A DNA stretch of 64,000 nucleotides from Collinsella sp. WCA1-178-WT-3 (M1) (GTDB taxonomy: Bacteria; Actinomycetota; Coriobacteriia; Coriobacteriales; Coriobacteriaceae), in assembly GCF_009696325.1 (NCBI RefSeq), contig NZ_VUME01000009.1:16303-80302 (forward strand). The letters are read 5' to 3'. The first letter of the stretch is position 1, and every line of letters starts with the position of its first letter. Below are positions 53,435-61,681 of the stretch, in pieces. The notes beneath the pieces were generated by a model. That model ran no database searches. It was not told where the DNA came from and saw only the letters and a program-made list of their open reading frames with translations. A program made the translations under genes and the position numbers.

Positions 53435-53845
53435 ATGATTAAGCCCATCATGAAATCCGAGTTCTTTTTGCGCCTGCCTTCCGAAGACGCAGGGCCCGAC
53501 GATGCCGTGATCGGGCAGGACCTCCTGGATACGCTCCACGAGCATGAGCACGAGTGCGTGGGGCTCGCCGCCAACATGATCGGCGTGCGCAAACGCATCA
53601 TCTGCGTAAAGGACGGCAACAGGACGCTCCTGATGTACAACCCTCAAATTCTTGAGCAGGTCAATGCCTATCAGACGAGCGAAGGATGCCTCTCGCTGAT
53701 CGGCGAGCGTCCCTGTACCCGCTATCGTCGCATTAAGGTGGAGTATTTGGACGAGAACTTCGTCCACCGCATCAAAAACTTCTCGGGCTACACCGCCGAG
53801 ATCATCCAGCACGAAATCGACCACTGCAACGGCGTCGTTATATAG
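53435..53845 (+). CDS. def: Peptide deformylase (complete active site)
   Basis: A 136-residue peptide deformylase, short for the family. Motif 1 is VGLAANMIGV (consensus GLAAPQIG), motif 2 is EGCLSL with the metal Cys, and motif 3 is QHEIDH with both histidines and the catalytic Glu. It removes the formyl group from nascent proteins. TTAAGGAGCCCGCC precedes the ATG. The frame ends soon after motif 3, without the usual C-terminal helix. A second, altered deformylase is at 59622-60041. Confidence 0.92.
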   Translation: MIKPIMKSEFFLRLPSEDAGPDDAVIGQDLLDTLHEHEHECVGLAANMIGVRKRIICVKDGNRTLLMYNPQILEQVNAYQTSEGCLSLIGERPCTRYRRIKVEYLDENFVHRIKNFSGYTAEIIQHEIDHCNGVVI

Positions 53846-53918
53846 TTCCGCGAGTCAAGGAAAATGATCTGTTTTCCTCCGTCCCCTTTGGATCATGGTA
53901 ACGACGCAGGCTGAGCAC

Positions 53919-54097
53919 ACGACAGCGAGCGAGCCGCATTTATATAAGTTCCGCCGTTCTACCGAACGGCGGACCACTTGACGCTGCGCGAGCCGCATTC
54001 ACGCCAATCTGACGTTCAATTTCGAGGGCGCGACCAGAAGGTCAGCGCCCTCTCATTTCACGTCACCTTGGCGTAAATGCGGCTCGCTCGCTGTCGT
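53919..54097. repeat. 180-bp structured inverted-repeat element
   Basis: Perfect 24-bp terminal arms contain ACAGCGAGCGAGCCGCATTT on the left (53919-53942) and its complement on the right (54074-54097). A second left-type copy, CGAGCCGCATTCACGCCAA, begins near 53988 and can also pair with the right arm. An inner hairpin GAGGGCGC/GCGCCCTC lies near 54030-54052. It fills the convergent gap between def and the aminotransferase gene; no ORF is present. Confidence 0.85.
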
Positions 54098-54147
54098 ATG
54101 TCTATCCTGCGACGCCTCGATTCTTGCGGCGGCAGATACCTAATCCC

Positions 54148-55668
54148 CTACGCTTGGCGGTAGTGATCAAAGAAATCGGCGAGGTCTTCGAGCGACTCTT
54201 TGAGCACTTCCATGCGCGGCAGGTACACGATGCGGAAGTGATCGGGCTCAGCCCAGTTGAAGCCGCCGCCACGCGTGATGAGGATCTTCTTCTCGTGCAG
54301 CAGGTCAAGGGCAAACTGCTCGTCATCGGTGATGTTGAACTTTTTAACATCCATCTTGGGGAAGATATAAAACGCCGCACGCGGCTTGACCACCGAGATG
54401 CCGTCGATCTTGCTGAGCGCCTCATACACAAAGTTGCGCTGCTCGTAGACACGACCGCCGGGGCGGATGTAGTCGTTGACCGACTGATGGCCGCCAAGCG
54501 CCGTCTGGACGATCGACTGGGCCGGCACGTTGGAGCACAGGCGCATGTTGGAGAGCATGTTGATGCCCATGATGAAGTCGCTCATGCAGCGCTGGTTGCC
54601 CGAAAGCACCATCCAGCCGATGCGATAGCCCGCGATCATATGCGACTTGGACAGGCCGCTAAACGTAATGCAGGGCAGGTCGGGGGCGAGCGATGCAATG
54701 GAGACGTGCTCGTAGCCGTCCATGCACAGGCGGTCATAGATCTCGTCGGCAAAAATCATGAGCTGGTGCCTGCGCGCGATTTCAACGATGCCCTCGAGCA
54801 CCTCGCGCGGATAGACCGAGCCCGTGGGGTTGTTGGGGTTGATGATGACGAGGGCCTTGGTCGCGCTCGTGACCTTGGACTCCATATCCTGCAGATCGGG
54901 ATACCAATCGGCCTGCTCATCACACAGATAGTGCACGGGATGTCCACCGGCAAGAGTTGCGCACGCCGTCCACAGCGGATAATCGGGGCTGGGAATCAGA
55001 ATCTCGTCGCCATTGTCGAGCAGCGCGTTCATCGAAAGCTGAATGAGCTCGGACACGCCGTTGCCCGTGTAGATATGTTCCATCTGAACATTGGGCAGGC
55101 CCTTGATCTGCGAATACTGCATGATCGCCTTGCGCGCAGAGAACAGACCGCGCGAGTTGGAATAGCCTTCGCAGTCGGGCAGCTGCTGGCGCATGTCCTT
55201 AATGACCTCATCGGGCGTGCGGAAACCAAAGGGCGCCGGATTACCGATGTTGAGCTTGAGGATGCACTCGCCTTCGTCCTCCATACGGGCTGCCTCGTCG
55301 ACAACGGGGCCGCGCACGTCATACAGAACGTTCTCGAGTTTGGTGGATTTAGAAAAAGTACGCATGGTGGTGCTCCTTGCAATTTGAGCTGAGGGATAGG
55401 GTTCGGGCTTGGAAACGTTGTGGGTCGATGATGTCTCGCCTTGATCGGCGTCACCGGCGAGCAGCCAGGTAACATCGACCTCCAAAATGCGGGCAAGCAG
55501 CTCTGCCACATCGCGCCGCGGAATCGTCTTGCCGCTCACATATTGGCTCATCTGACTCTTGCCTAGCTTTTTGCCGAGCATCTCAGATGCGCGGATTACG
55601 TCCGACTGGCGAACGTCGCGATCGGACATAGCCTGTCGCAGGCGATCGCTAAACGTCTCTTGGGTCAC
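54148..55668 (-). CDS. HTH-aminotransferase fusion (Cro/CI domain + AlaA-type class I aminotransferase)
   Basis: A 506-residue protein. Residues 1-75 are a Cro/CI helix-turn-helix (SDRLRQAMSDRDVRQSDVIR, KSQMSQYVSGKTIPRRDVAE). After a linker, residues about 105-506 are a PLP-dependent class I aminotransferase resembling alanine aminotransferase AlaA: LNIGNPAPFGF, YTGNGVSELIQ, IINPNNPTGSVY, FADEIYDRL and the PLP lysine in GLSKSHMIAGYRIGW. It probably makes alanine from pyruvate and may regulate its own gene. The GTG at 55668 follows AAGGAGG; the frame to 55719 is not needed. Confidence 0.92.
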   Translation of the reverse strand: MTQETFSDRLRQAMSDRDVRQSDVIRASEMLGKKLGKSQMSQYVSGKTIPRRDVAELLARILEVDVTWLLAGDADQGETSSTHNVSKPEPYPSAQIARSTTMRTFSKSTKLENVLYDVRGPVVDEAARMEDEGECILKLNIGNPAPFGFRTPDEVIKDMRQQLPDCEGYSNSRGLFSARKAIMQYSQIKGLPNVQMEHIYTGNGVSELIQLSMNALLDNGDEILIPSPDYPLWTACATLAGGHPVHYLCDEQADWYPDLQDMESKVTSATKALVIINPNNPTGSVYPREVLEGIVEIARRHQLMIFADEIYDRLCMDGYEHVSIASLAPDLPCITFSGLSKSHMIAGYRIGWMVLSGNQRCMSDFIMGINMLSNMRLCSNVPAQSIVQTALGGHQSVNDYIRPGGRVYEQRNFVYEALSKIDGISVVKPRAAFYIFPKMDVKKFNITDDEQFALDLLHEKKILITRGGGFNWAEPDHFRIVYLPRMEVLKESLEDLADFFDHYRQA

Positions 55669-55689
55669 AGGAACCTCCTTGCTGGCAAA

Positions 55690-55771
55690 GTTCAATTTAC
55701 AGAACACGAATTGAACCAAGGTTCAATTTAGCAAGCAGTATAGCGCCGTGCTATTTCTAAAAGTTCAATTT
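55690..55771. promoter_or_regulatory. GTTCAATTT operator array upstream of the HTH-aminotransferase
   Basis: GTTCAATTT occurs at 55690-55698, 55721-55729 and 55763-55771. The middle one is half of AATTGAACCAAGGTTCAATT (55709-55728), an inverted repeat with 9-bp arms. This is a strong operator candidate, most simply for the fusion protein itself. Confidence 0.7.
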
Positions 55772-55831
55772 CAAAAATAACATGACCTAAACCTCAAGAT
55801 TTATCCCAAGGCGATAACGACGTGCGCCCAT

Positions 55832-56689
55832 TTAGAGGTATTCGAGAAAACGGGCGGCGGCAAGCGAAACATCGGCTGTTCGATATATGGCATTGATCTG
55901 CCGATGGGGATGCCCTTCGAGCGGACGCACGGCAACATCGAACTGACAGCGGCGCATGATGAGCGCGGGAAGAATGCTCACACCCAGGCCGTCCTCGACC
56001 ATAGCCATAATCGCATAGTCATCCCAGGTCGACAGTTTTGAGTGCACTGCCAGTCCCGCCCGACGAAACAGCGGCGTAATCTCGTCATCGGTGCCGCGTT
56101 CTAGCAGAATAAACTGCTCGTTGGCCAAGTCGGCAAGAGAGACGACCTCCGCCGTGGCAAACAACGAGCCTGACGGCACTACCGCCATTAACTCGTCACG
56201 CACCAAAGGCAGCGATGTCATGCCGTTTTCTCGGGGCTCACGAGGGATAAAGCCCAGATCGCAGCGACCCTCTGCCACCCATTGTTCAATCTCTGAATAG
56301 TCGCCCATCAGCAACTCGTAATCGACGTCTGGATGATCAGCACGAAAACGCGCAATCACCGGCGGCAGCACGTGGGTCGCCACGCTCGAAAACGTACCGA
56401 TGCAGATTTTGCCGCGCATGAGCCCGCGCATCTCATCCACCCGTCGCTGTAAGCGAACGAATTCCTCACAGAGCGCCTCGACAGCCGGCATGACCTGCCG
56501 CCCGTCGGCAGAAAGAGCAACACCTTCACGACTGCGGTCGAGCACCTTAAAGCCCCAATCGGCCTCAAGATCGGCCACCATGCGGCTCACGCCCGATTGC
56601 GAGTAGCTCAGGCGCTCGGCAGCACGCGTAAAGCTTCCAGCGCGCACGGTCTCCAGCAGCACCTGCATCTTTTGAATATTCGTTTCCAC
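55832..56689 (-). CDS. LysR-family transcriptional regulator
   Basis: A 285-residue LysR regulator. The N-terminal winged helix is MQVLLETVRAGSFTRAAERL followed by YSQSGVSRMVADLEADWGF; the effector domain begins near GKICIGTFSSVATHVLPPVI. The GTG at 56689 was chosen because AAAGGTGGAGG lies upstream at good spacing; the ATG at 56710 overlaps that site. It is divergent from an EamA exporter (56808), so it probably controls that gene. Confidence 0.92.
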   Translation of the reverse strand: METNIQKMQVLLETVRAGSFTRAAERLSYSQSGVSRMVADLEADWGFKVLDRSREGVALSADGRQVMPAVEALCEEFVRLQRRVDEMRGLMRGKICIGTFSSVATHVLPPVIARFRADHPDVDYELLMGDYSEIEQWVAEGRCDLGFIPREPRENGMTSLPLVRDELMAVVPSGSLFATAEVVSLADLANEQFILLERGTDDEITPLFRRAGLAVHSKLSTWDDYAIMAMVEDGLGVSILPALIMRRCQFDVAVRPLEGHPHRQINAIYRTADVSLAAARFLEYL

Positions 56690-56807
56690 GACATGCCTCC
56701 ACCTTTGCATGAGTTTTTGTCATGTTTTCCATGCATTATATTCGCTTTTCTTCTAAAGCCAGTTCAACCATAGTGAACATGCACGGATATAGAGGGGACG
56801 GCAGCGC

Positions 56808-57719
56808 ATGAACAACGGATTGATTACGTATTTAGCAGCATTGTTGTTGTTTGGCTCCAACGGCATCATCGCTGCGGCCATCGCACTCCCGAGCTCCGAT
56901 ATCGTGCTGCTACGCACTTTTCTGGGAGCCCTTTCGCTTGTCACCATCCTCGCCATTACCCAACGCCATAAGCTGCAGGCACCTTCTCGCCCCCGCGAAG
57001 CCGCAGCCCTCCTCCTCTCGGGAGCCGCGCTGGGCGCCAGCTGGATTTTTCTGTTCCGCGCTTATCAGACGATCGGCGTCGGCGTTTCTTCGCTGCTGTA
57101 CTACTGCGGCCCCATCATCGTCATGGCCCTCTCGCCGTTTATCTTTGGCGAAAAACTAACCGGTGGCAAAATCGCCGGGTTTATCGCAGTCGCCTGCGGC
57201 GCTTTTCTCATTGCAGCGCAAGGTCTAGGCGGCAATATGCCCATTGCGGGCATCGTCTGCGGAATCGCCTCGGCCTTCTGTTATGCATTGATGGTCATCG
57301 CCAGCAAGGGCGCGCCGCACATCGAAGGCCTCGAGAACTCCGCGCTCCAGGTGAGCGCCGCCTTTGTGACCGCGCTGGTCCTTACACTCGTCACCCAAGG
57401 CACCCCCTCATTCCTGTCCGCCAGCATCGCCGCAACCATCGATTGGCGCGCCGTCGCTATGCTCGGCGTCGTCAACACCGGCATCGGTTGTCTGCTCTAC
57501 TTTAGCGCCGTCGCCAAACTGCCCGTGCAGACCGTCGCTGTCGTCGGCTACCTCGAGCCGCTTTCGGCCGTCGTGTTCTCTTCCGCCCTTTTGGGCGAAG
57601 TCATAACACCGGTCCGCCTGATGGGCGCCGTGCTTATCATCGGCGGTGCGATCTTTTGCGAACTCGCCGGTAAACGCGCAGACGCCAAGACCGGTATCGC
57701 TCAGGCAGCACGCGTCTAA
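56808..57719 (+). CDS. DMT-superfamily (EamA) exporter
   Basis: A 303-residue membrane protein with ten hydrophobic segments in two EamA repeats (LITYLAALLLFGSNGIIAAA; then AVAKLPVQTVAVVGYLEPLS near the end of the second). The substrate is unknown; divergent LysR/EamA pairs commonly export amino acids or metabolites. GAGGGGACGG lies upstream of the ATG. A large palindrome follows. Confidence 0.9.
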   Translation: MNNGLITYLAALLLFGSNGIIAAAIALPSSDIVLLRTFLGALSLVTILAITQRHKLQAPSRPREAAALLLSGAALGASWIFLFRAYQTIGVGVSSLLYYCGPIIVMALSPFIFGEKLTGGKIAGFIAVACGAFLIAAQGLGGNMPIAGIVCGIASAFCYALMVIASKGAPHIEGLENSALQVSAAFVTALVLTLVTQGTPSFLSASIAATIDWRAVAMLGVVNTGIGCLLYFSAVAKLPVQTVAVVGYLEPLSAVVFSSALLGEVITPVRLMGAVLIIGGAIFCELAGKRADAKTGIAQAARV

Positions 57720-57734
57720 AAGTTCCCTCTTCAG

Positions 57735-57808
57735 TTTCAAAGCAGGAGCGCGTCCGCGGTTATTGCATTGCAGCAAAGCCATACAGCGGATGCGCCCCTG
57801 TTTTGAAA
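57735..57808. repeat. Imperfect long palindrome after the EamA exporter
   Basis: TTTCAAAGCAGGAGCGC-GTCCGC (57735-57757) pairs with GCGGAT-GCGCCCCTGTTTTG and AAA (57786-57808), with a few mismatches, around a 28-nt loop. Confidence 0.7.
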
Positions 57809-57825
57809 TGCTATCTGCGTACATA

Positions 57826-57849
57826 AATAATCCCCAGCTGGGGATTATT
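57826..57849. promoter_or_regulatory. Perfect 24-bp palindrome
   Basis: The core ATCCCCAGCTGGGGAT is extended symmetrically by AATA/TATT with no loop. A protein-binding site is more likely than a hairpin. It lies about 80 bp before the frameshifted membrane-protein gene. Confidence 0.5.
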
Positions 57850-57906
57850 GTCTAAAATTACCCGATGTGCCAAACAGCTCTTGTATGTATAAGGACGGCA
57901 TAAAAG

Positions 57907-57927
57907 TTATCTGTCCAAGACAGATAA
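57907..57927. promoter_or_regulatory. Small hairpin before the frameshifted membrane-protein gene
   Basis: TTATCTGTC-CAA-GACAGATAA is a perfect 9-bp inverted repeat ending four bases before the ATG at 57932. It may be an operator; as RNA it would occupy the ribosome-binding region. Confidence 0.45.
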
Positions 57928-57931
57928 CCGG

Positions 57932-58329
57932 ATGTCCAAGAGAGTCCACGTGGCGCACGCCAAACTGGAGGCAAACCTTCAAGACCAGCACGGTCAAGTA
58001 CGTGGTAATCGCCATGAAGGCGACAACCACAACGAGAGCGGCATCTTCGCCCTGTTTAGCCTGGTGCGCAAAGTGGCGCCGTGGCTGATTCTACCTGCCA
58101 TGATCGGCGGCGCGGCGCTGCTCGCCCATAACTCCAGCTCAAAGTTCAGATCGAGGAAGCCGAGGAAATGGATGTCGATATCTTCTCGGACGACCTTGTC
58201 AACAGCAACGAAGCCGGTAGGGGCATGAACGTCGACCCCACCGAGCTGCTCGGGAGCGTCGCCGATACGCCCGAACAGCAACAGCTCGACGGCCTCGAGA
58301 GCGAACAACTCAACGACGCCAACTTCTAA
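57932..58329 (+). pseudogene. Small single-pass membrane protein, frameshifted
   Basis: The first frame starts [20 protein letters not shown] and carries a hydrophobic segment ([20 protein letters not shown]). At about 58125-58145 sensible coding switches frame: a second frame continues [20 protein letters not shown] and ends in ESEQLNDANF with a TAA at 58327. The acidic continuation and its codon use look real, so this is one gene of about 130 residues with a one-base indel. No slippery heptamer is visible, so mutation or assembly error is more likely than programmed shifting. Family not recognised. Confidence 0.5.
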
Positions 58330-58411
58330 CGACGTCGCGCGTCGACGACGACAGCGGCCCTGCGCCTCACAGGAGGCGCAGGGCCGCTTTGCATTGCAGT
58401 AAAACCGCCGG

Positions 58412-59377
58412 CTACGAACGACGCGGCTCGGGAACCACGAGCCTATCGGGGCTCGCGCCCTCGGCATCCATCAGGCTCACGTAGCGAATCGACGGATCCT
58501 CATACGTTGAGTAATAGTAATTGCCCGTGCGCGCGCTAAAGCATCCGGTGTAGATAGTCTTTTCGAACTTGCCGTCACCCATCTTGGACGCGCCCTCGAT
58601 CATCACCACCCCCTCGAGCGAGCGGAACATACGAATGACGTTCTCGGCCTCGTTGTCTTTTTGCGGGTAATTGGCATTGAGGTACGCCGCCTTTACAAAA
58701 CGGCTCGGCGAATAGCAGTCACCCGGAATACCGCGCATGCCGGCACCCGCGCCATAGGGCTTGAGCTCGGCGCCACGCCATGTCGCCGTCTGAGGAAAAT
58801 CGCTTGTGGCGGTGATATAGGTGCGCAGGTTTTCCATGTGCCACGGGAAGGTCGGCTGATTGGCAAGGGTGTCGACCGGATCGTCGTATACATGCAGACC
58901 GTCAGCCATCATCTCGACCACGATGCTGCGTCGGCTGTCGCCGATAATCCAATGGAGCAGCGACACACCCAGCCCCTCTCCGGCAGATTTGGCAACAATC
59001 ACCGTGTCGCGCAGCGCAGCCTCGACCTCGTCGACCGTCGAGAACGTCGCTGCCACCCACAGGGGAAACTCATAGGCCGCGATATTGGTCTTGCCATCAA
59101 CCGGGTCCTCGGCATACTCGGCATAACCGGGAAAGTTGAGCCCTGCCACAGCCAGACCCGCATCGTTACCACAGTCGAAAAACATAGGATAGTTCTTGTA
59201 ATCGATGCACATGCCGATTACCGCGTGTGCCGCCGACGCATCGTCGATAAACGAATACGGGATATGGAACCCGCGGGGCATCACGCGAACCTGTTGGCCG
59301 TAGCTAAAGCTCCAGTCGAGGTTGCGACCCAGATACATGTTGCCGGAATTATCGGTAAATCGAATGCTCGTGCACAT
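58412..59377 (-). CDS. bsh: Choloylglycine (bile salt) hydrolase
   Basis: A 321-residue Ntn-hydrolase of the choloylglycine hydrolase family, which cleaves glycine or taurine from conjugated bile salts. The start gives MCTSIRF, exposing nucleophile Cys2; Arg18 and Asp21 in YLGRNLDWSFS fit the active site, and LNFPGYAEY and the mid-protein NQPTFPWHMENLR are typical. The ATG at 59377 has AGGAGG at ideal spacing; the longer frame would bury Cys2. Penicillin acylase activity is the main alternative within the family. This fits a gut habitat. Confidence 0.93.
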   Translation of the reverse strand: MCTSIRFTDNSGNMYLGRNLDWSFSYGQQVRVMPRGFHIPYSFIDDASAAHAVIGMCIDYKNYPMFFDCGNDAGLAVAGLNFPGYAEYAEDPVDGKTNIAAYEFPLWVAATFSTVDEVEAALRDTVIVAKSAGEGLGVSLLHWIIGDSRRSIVVEMMADGLHVYDDPVDTLANQPTFPWHMENLRTYITATSDFPQTATWRGAELKPYGAGAGMRGIPGDCYSPSRFVKAAYLNANYPQKDNEAENVIRMFRSLEGVVMIEGASKMGDGKFEKTIYTGCFSARTGNYYYSTYEDPSIRYVSLMDAEGASPDRLVVPEPRRS

Positions 59378-59519
59378 GGCGCCTCCTAGCCATACGTCCT
59401 TGTTAAGCTCATTGTTACCAAACAAATAGGCGCTAAACACAAAAGCCCGGACATGACAATAACGTCACGCCCGGACCACACAAGCAAGATAAACTCAACC
59501 AAGTCAACCTCGCAGGTCG

Positions 59520-59626
59520 TCTAAGGGGTCAAAGTACCGCAGATTGCCACGAAAGAGGAGCGAAGCGTACTTAAGGTACGCGAGCGACGATTGAGCGGCA
59601 AGGTGCGGCGCTTTGGTCCCCTTAGA
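59520..59626. repeat. 107-bp palindromic element overlapping the second deformylase stop
   Basis: TCTAAGGGGTCAAAGTACCG on the left and CGGCGCTTTGGTCCCCTTAGA-type sequence on the right form imperfect arms; the centre has GCGTAC/GTACGC. The right end contains the TAA stop (59622-59624, minus strand) of the deformylase-like gene. Confidence 0.7.
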
Positions 59627-60041
59627 CCAATTTTCCAAGACAGTGATCGATCATATGCTGGATCATTTGTGCCTCAAAGCCCGTGTAGTCGCGGCGGCAC
59701 TCCTTCATCTTGCCGTCGACGATCTGGTCAAAGGCAACCTTGCACTTGATATAGCGCGTGGACTTGGTGATTTCGTCGTGCGTCAGGCAGCTCTCCTCCA
59801 TCTTGCTGGCGCCCAGGCCAAACACCAGACGGGGGTTGTAGAGCACGTGGGGCTCGCCGGCGTCGTCCAGATAGACGCAGACCTTCTTGGTGACGCCAAT
59901 CTGGTTGGCGGCAAGGCAGCCGGCGTCCTCGAGCGACTTGATGGTATCGATCAGGTCCTGTGCGACCGACTCGTCCTCGACAGTCGCAACCTCGCAACGC
60001 TGGGACAGGATAGCCTCGTCGCGGCAGAGCTCTTTAATCAT
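59622..60041 (-). CDS. Peptide deformylase-like protein lacking the catalytic Glu
   Basis: A 139-residue protein of the deformylase family. Motif 1 is GCLAANQIGV, motif 2 is ESCLT (consensus EGCLS) with metal Cys85, and motif 3 is QHMIDH: His129 and His133 are present but the catalytic Glu is replaced by Met130. Metal could still bind, but standard deformylation should be lost or much reduced. GGAGG precedes the ATG at 60041. An intact deformylase is at 53435-53845, so this copy could be regulatory or act differently. Its stop lies in a palindromic element. Confidence 0.85.
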   Translation of the reverse strand: MIKELCRDEAILSQRCEVATVEDESVAQDLIDTIKSLEDAGCLAANQIGVTKKVCVYLDDAGEPHVLYNPRLVFGLGASKMEESCLTHDEITKSTRYIKCKVAFDQIVDGKMKECRRDYTGFEAQMIQHMIDHCLGKLV

Positions 60042-60234
60042 ACGTTCCTCCAAAGAGTTCAATGTAACTGCTTAAGTATACGGTACCTACACATTTTCAT
60101 GCGAAAAATACCGTCCGCCTGTTACAAAGCGCCGAACTTCAACATGCGAGAAGCATCGACCTTCCAAAGGCGATATAGTAGGTAAGTTCGTGTCAATCGG
60201 CCTAAACTCGGGGCCGAACAAGGAAAGGGTATGC

Positions 60235-61545
60235 ATGGACGAACTTTTTCACGTCAGCGAGCGCAAGTCCACAATCGGGACCGAACTTCGCGCTGGACTG
60301 ACAACATTCCTGGCGATGGCCTACATCATCGCCGTCAACCCTGCGGTGCTCTCGGGCGCTGGCATCGATGCGGGAGCGCTCGCCTGCGCCACCTGTCTGG
60401 GCGCCGGCATCATGACCATCTGCATGGGCATCTTCGCCAACCGCCCGCTCGCCTGTGCGTCGGGCTTAGGCGTCAACGCGATGATCGCTGGAATCACCAC
60501 CACCGTCTGCGGCGGTGACTGGCACGTGGCCATGAGCGTCATCTTCCTTGAGGGCGTCGTCATCTTGCTGCTCGTGCTTTGTGGCCTGCGCGAGGCCATC
60601 ATGGATGCCATCCCGGTTGTCCTGCGCCACGCCATCTCGGTGGGTCTGGGCCTGTTTATCGCCATGATCGGCCTGTGCGACGCCGGCATCATCACCGCTG
60701 GCGCCGGTACGCTCGTCGGCCTGGGCGACATCACCTCCCCCACCTTTATCGTCGGCATCATCTCCATCCTGGTGACAGTCGCCCTCGCCTGCCGCAACGT
60801 CCCCGGCTCGCTGCTCATCGGCATCATCGTCGCCGTTATCGCCGGTATCCCCCTAGGTGTGACCCATGCTCCGACCGGTATTATCGCCCCGCTCGACTTC
60901 TCGAGCATCGGTGGCCCCATCGCCGACGCCAGCGGCGTGCCCGCCATCGTCAAGGTCCTTACCGACCCCACGCTCCTCGTCATCTCGTTCTCGCTGCTCA
61001 TGAGTGACTTCTTCGACACCATGGGCACCGCGATGGCCGTGGCCAAGCAGGGCGAGTTCCTCACCGACGACGGCAACGTCGAGAATATCAAGGAGATCCT
61101 TGTCGTCGACTCCGTGGCCGCCGCTGCCGGTGGCTTTATGGGCGTCTCCTCCATCACCACCTTCGTCGAGTCCACCTCTGGTGCTGCCGACGGTGGCCGC
61201 ACCGGCCTCACCTCCGTCACCACCGGCGTGCTGTTCATTCTCGCCGCGTTCTTCTCCCCCATCGTCACCATCGTTTCCAGCGCCGCCACCTGCGGTGCTC
61301 TGGTCTACGTCGGCTACCTCATGATGAGCGAGGTCTCCGAGATCGACTGGTCCGACGTGTCGCAGGGTTTCCCAGCGTTCATGATTGTCGCCGGCGTGCC
61401 CTTCACCTACTCCATCTCTGCCGGCATCGGTCTGGGCTTTATCGCCTACGTGGTCGTCGCGCTCTTTAAGGGCGAGGCATCCAAGATCAAGCCGCTCATG
61501 TGGATCGCAGCACTCGCCTTCCTTGTCTACTTCTTTGTAGCGTAA
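60235..61545 (+). CDS. AzgA-type NCS2 purine permease
   Basis: A 436-residue membrane protein of the AzgA/GhxP group (adenine, guanine, hypoxanthine uptake by proton symport). Typical segments are TELRAGLTTFLAMAYIIAVN at the N-terminus, GLGVNAMIAG, LLMSDFFDTMGTAMAVAKQG, and SSITTFVESTSGAADGGRTG. GGAAAGGG precedes the ATG at 60235; the frame from 60190 is unsupported. With UraA at the end of the window it suggests active nucleobase salvage. Confidence 0.93.
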   Translation: MDELFHVSERKSTIGTELRAGLTTFLAMAYIIAVNPAVLSGAGIDAGALACATCLGAGIMTICMGIFANRPLACASGLGVNAMIAGITTTVCGGDWHVAMSVIFLEGVVILLLVLCGLREAIMDAIPVVLRHAISVGLGLFIAMIGLCDAGIITAGAGTLVGLGDITSPTFIVGIISILVTVALACRNVPGSLLIGIIVAVIAGIPLGVTHAPTGIIAPLDFSSIGGPIADASGVPAIVKVLTDPTLLVISFSLLMSDFFDTMGTAMAVAKQGEFLTDDGNVENIKEILVVDSVAAAAGGFMGVSSITTFVESTSGAADGGRTGLTSVTTGVLFILAAFFSPIVTIVSSAATCGALVYVGYLMMSEVSEIDWSDVSQGFPAFMIVAGVPFTYSISAGIGLGFIAYVVVALFKGEASKIKPLMWIAALAFLVYFFVA

Positions 61546-61572
61546 GGGCAAAGCTGCCAAAGCAAAACCTCA

Positions 61573-61610
61573 AGGCGCAGAGTCGCATCAAGCGGCTCTG
61601 CGCCTTTCTT
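61573..61610 (+). terminator. Rho-independent terminator after the purine permease
   Basis: AGGCGCAGAG and CTCTGCGCCT are perfect 10-bp arms followed by TTCTTTT. Confidence 0.85.
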
Positions 61611-61681
61611 TTAGCGACGGTCCCTACGCCGACGTGCGACAATCGTATTTGTAGATGTCGAAATGCAGAGAGAAGCTTGTC

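Noticed and set aside
57932..58329. Programmed ribosomal frameshifting
   Set aside because: No slippery heptamer or downstream pseudoknot was seen at the junction; a simple indel is more likely.
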